Made by a program: the position numbers and the translations under genes. A stretch of 64,000 bases of DNA from an uncultured Rhodospirillales bacterium (GTDB taxonomy: Bacteria > Pseudomonadota > Alphaproteobacteria > Rhodospirillales > UBA2165). Position 1 is the stretch's first letter, and every line of letters starts with the position of its first letter. Shown here in pieces: positions 61,912-64,000 of the stretch. The stretch lies in contig CAJXKD010000001.1 in the NCBI GenBank assembly GCA_913055735.1, forward strand, positions 1,116,001 to 1,180,000. Direction: 5' to 3'. Under the pieces are notes generated by a model. The model was not told the origin of the DNA, searched no databases, and worked only from the letters and a program-made list of their open reading frames with translations.

Positions 61912-63894
61912 ATGCTAGGGAGTCGAGACGCTGACAGGCCACTCGTGGCTGTGTACGACCTTTCAGTTTGTCCCGTTAATTATGATTTCGTGCACTTTTT
62001 GATTTTGTCCGAAATCGAGCGCACGCGGCTTGGCCTGTCTCACGTTCATATCGTCATTGTCCCAGGTGAAACCGACGGTTTTTTTTGGGGCATGCCTTAC
62101 GACACAGAAAACAAATGGTGGCGACTTCAAAACATCGTCATGCCGGCCTGCTCCTTGTTGCCGTCGTGCAAACAGACCACACTATGCGCCAATCGAGAAG
62201 AAGCGGCGGCAACCATAGAAAAAGCCGAGCACACCTTTCCGAAGAATTATGATTTGAGTAAGCCCGTGGGTTATTACATGGTTTGCGAAGTTGTCGCAGC
62301 CTGGGCAATCCATGGACATGATTTTCCCTTGGCGGCCCCGGCGCAGGCCCGCTCATACATACAATCGTGGATCGATTCTTTCGCCAATGGAAAGCACGTT
62401 GTCACCATCACGTTGCGTCAAGCCACGTACCAGGAAATGCGCAATAGTGATGTCAATGCCTGGGCGGATTTCGCCCGTTGGCTCGAGAAAATGGGCTATT
62501 TCCCGGTTATTATCCCGGACACGGAAGCCATTTTTAAACCTCCACACAAAGCCTTGGACGGCCTCACGGTGTTCAATGAGGCAGCCGTCAACCTGTTGTT
62601 GCGGGCGGCGCTCTATGAACTGAGCTATTTGAATATGTATGTCGGCAGCGGCCCCACCTCGATCTGCCGCTTCAGTTCTCGTACGCGTTATCAGCACTTT
62701 CGCATAACGAGTCCTGGTTCCCTTGATACCAGACCTGAAATCATCGAAGGCGTGTGGGGTGTCGACTACGGGTCGCAGTTTCCTTTTGCAGGCGAATATC
62801 AAAAGCTCATTTGGGAACCGGAAAGTTTCGACCTTCTGAAGGATGAGTTTTTAAAAATAGAAGGTGTGATTGACGGCCGCATCGACAGCTCTCAGTACCG
62901 CCCGGTTGTTGTTCCCAAACCGGAATCGATCGCCGAGAAATTCTATAAAGCCGGACGTTTTGTGCAGGCGAGAGATATCTACGAACATCTGCTTTCCCTC
63001 GGTCAGGGGGACGACAATCTCAAGTCCAAGCTCGGGCATATTTATGTCGAAATCGGCAATCCGGAGAAAGCGTTACCTATTTTGGATACGATTTCCCCTG
63101 ACTCCCCTGAATCCTTAGAAGCCTCAATCCACCGGGCCGACGCCCACTTGAAAATGAACCAAATCGAAAAGGCAGTAGGACTATTCCGTGAGGCCGCCGC
63201 AAAAGCCGCCGCAGAAAATTCAGTTCTATACGTGAGTGCGGTGATCAAATTGGCCTGGGCCCTGGAATCCATCGATCGGCTCGGCGAAGCCATCGACGTT
63301 CTGCACCAATCCCTTCACCGGCTGCCGGACGAACTGCTTTTGTATCGCGCCTTGGGCGATCTGCTGGAATCACATGAACTATCCGATCCGGCAAAAAAGT
63401 GCTTCACGGCCGAACTTCGTCTAAGCGAGAAAAAGGGGTCCCTCATGGACGAGGATCCCAAATTGAAAATCCGGATAGGCGCCCTTCACAATAAACTTGG
63501 TGAGTATCAAAAAACGGCAAGCTCGCTGACGGAATTATTGGCAGTGCAGCCCGGCGAATGGACGGCCTACGAGCATCTTGCGGACGCGTTTGCCGGCTTG
63601 GGTCGTTTCGACGAGGCCATCCAGTCTTACGAAAATGGAATCAAGATGTCCTGGGGACGGGATGCGCAGCTCCACTACAAATTGGCCCTTGCCCTCAAGA
63701 AAACGGGGCGACTGGACGCCGCCGCCGAACGCACCGAACAATGTCTAAAACTCACCCACTCGAACTATTCGCGCGTATACGAACTTCTTGCGTCGCTATA
63801 CCACGACCTGGGGAGGCAAATAGATGCCTCCAAGATGATCAGCGAACTAAATAAGATCAGGATCACTCAGGACTTAGGGTCGGAATTTCCGTGA
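61912..63894 (+). CDS. Large TPR-repeat protein with glycosyltransferase-like N-terminal domain
   Basis: The 660-residue product has two parts. Residues 1-~320 look like an enzyme domain with glycosyltransferase-like blocks (VVTITLRQATYQEM, WLEKMGYFPVIIPDTEA, LSYLNMYVGSGPTSICRF). From ~335 on, TPR units repeat (FYKAGRFVQARDIYEHLLSLG, KLGHIYVEIGNPEKALPIL, AYEHLADAFAGLGRFDEAIQSYENGIKM). Such fusions occur in proteins that modify surface sugars or flagellin, but the assignment is tentative. The ATG at 61912 follows GGGGACGA. The gene is less G+C-rich than neighbours and sits next to a tRNA, so horizontal gain is possible. An ATG further in cannot be excluded. Confidence 0.7.
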   Translation: MLGSRDADRPLVAVYDLSVCPVNYDFVHFLILSEIERTRLGLSHVHIVIVPGETDGFFWGMPYDTENKWWRLQNIVMPACSLLPSCKQTTLCANREEAAATIEKAEHTFPKNYDLSKPVGYYMVCEVVAAWAIHGHDFPLAAPAQARSYIQSWIDSFANGKHVVTITLRQATYQEMRNSDVNAWADFARWLEKMGYFPVIIPDTEAIFKPPHKALDGLTVFNEAAVNLLLRAALYELSYLNMYVGSGPTSICRFSSRTRYQHFRITSPGSLDTRPEIIEGVWGVDYGSQFPFAGEYQKLIWEPESFDLLKDEFLKIEGVIDGRIDSSQYRPVVVPKPESIAEKFYKAGRFVQARDIYEHLLSLGQGDDNLKSKLGHIYVEIGNPEKALPILDTISPDSPESLEASIHRADAHLKMNQIEKAVGLFREAAAKAAAENSVLYVSAVIKLAWALESIDRLGEAIDVLHQSLHRLPDELLLYRALGDLLESHELSDPAKKCFTAELRLSEKKGSLMDEDPKLKIRIGALHNKLGEYQKTASSLTELLAVQPGEWTAYEHLADAFAGLGRFDEAIQSYENGIKMSWGRDAQLHYKLALALKKTGRLDAAAERTEQCLKLTHSNYSRVYELLASLYHDLGRQIDASKMISELNKIRITQDLGSEFP

Positions 63895-64000
63895 ATAACG
63901 CCTTGCCACGGTAAACGGCGGCGCGTGGCACTGAGTGAAGTTCTCGATCAAATGCGGGGACCTGGGGCTTATTGCCCAACATCCTCAAGTCCCAAAAAAA

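Noticed and set aside
63904..63930. Hairpin TGCCACG/CGTGGCA after the TPR gene
   Set aside because: Seven pairs with a 13-nt loop and no T-run; may be chance.

Overview
The window looks like a chromosomal segment of a heterotrophic alphaproteobacterium, possibly Rhodospirillales-like (inference). The reasons are the high G+C, the many TRAP, TAXI and tricarboxylate (TTT) uptake systems, the style of the iron/TonB locus, and a folD-DUF167-yggT and lepA neighbourhood. No phage, insertion sequence or CRISPR array was seen.

Region 1 (1-7522) is a two-component signalling cluster on the plus strand. It holds the tail of one REC-HDOD protein, three paralogous REC proteins with an HD-GYP-like output domain, a four-PAS histidine kinase and a complete REC-HDOD protein. 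Start/stop overlaps link several of them. All three HD-GYP-like domains have lost the residues that bind metal, so they are probably signalling scaffolds and not c-di-GMP phosphodiesterases.

Region 2 (7529-35418, resuming at 46438-52695) is a large aromatic-compound catabolic region. It encodes a Rieske ring-hydroxylating oxygenase (alpha and beta), a GMC oxidoreductase, a feruloyl-CoA-synthase-like ligase, and an ACMSD-type amidohydrolase. It also has a duplicated-VOC extradiol-type protein, two LigB-fold extradiol enzymes (one MhpB-like), an MhpC-like hydrolase, an MhpD-like hydratase and a 4,5-dihydroxyphthalate-decarboxylase-like protein. SDR, luciferase-like, TauD-like and cupin enzymes complete the set. 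Four high-affinity carrier systems serve it: two TAXI-TRAP sets, one DctPQM TRAP set and one TctC/TctA(B) set. TetR, LysR and GntR regulators lie among the operons.

Region 3 (36433-46346) is an iron or haem-type uptake locus inserted in the catabolic region. It has a TonB-dependent receptor, a FecBCD-like ABC importer, a DUF2218 protein, an AraC regulator, a Fur-like box, and an exbD-exbD-tonB-X-exbB energising operon. The second ExbD has Asn in place of the proton-relaying Asp. The iron could supply the many iron oxygenases next door.

Region 4 (52729-64000) is mostly housekeeping with small accessory pieces. It contains a lipoprotein, an ECF41-type sigma factor with its carboxymuconolactone-decarboxylase partner and a matching promoter, a BaiN-like flavoprotein, tRNA-Ser(GGA), lepA, a cupin, an NnrU-family protein, folD, a DUF167 gene and yggT. 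These are followed by a dense array of hairpins flanked by a 20-bp direct repeat, then tRNA-Ala(CGC) and a large TPR protein with a glycosyltransferase-like N-terminus.
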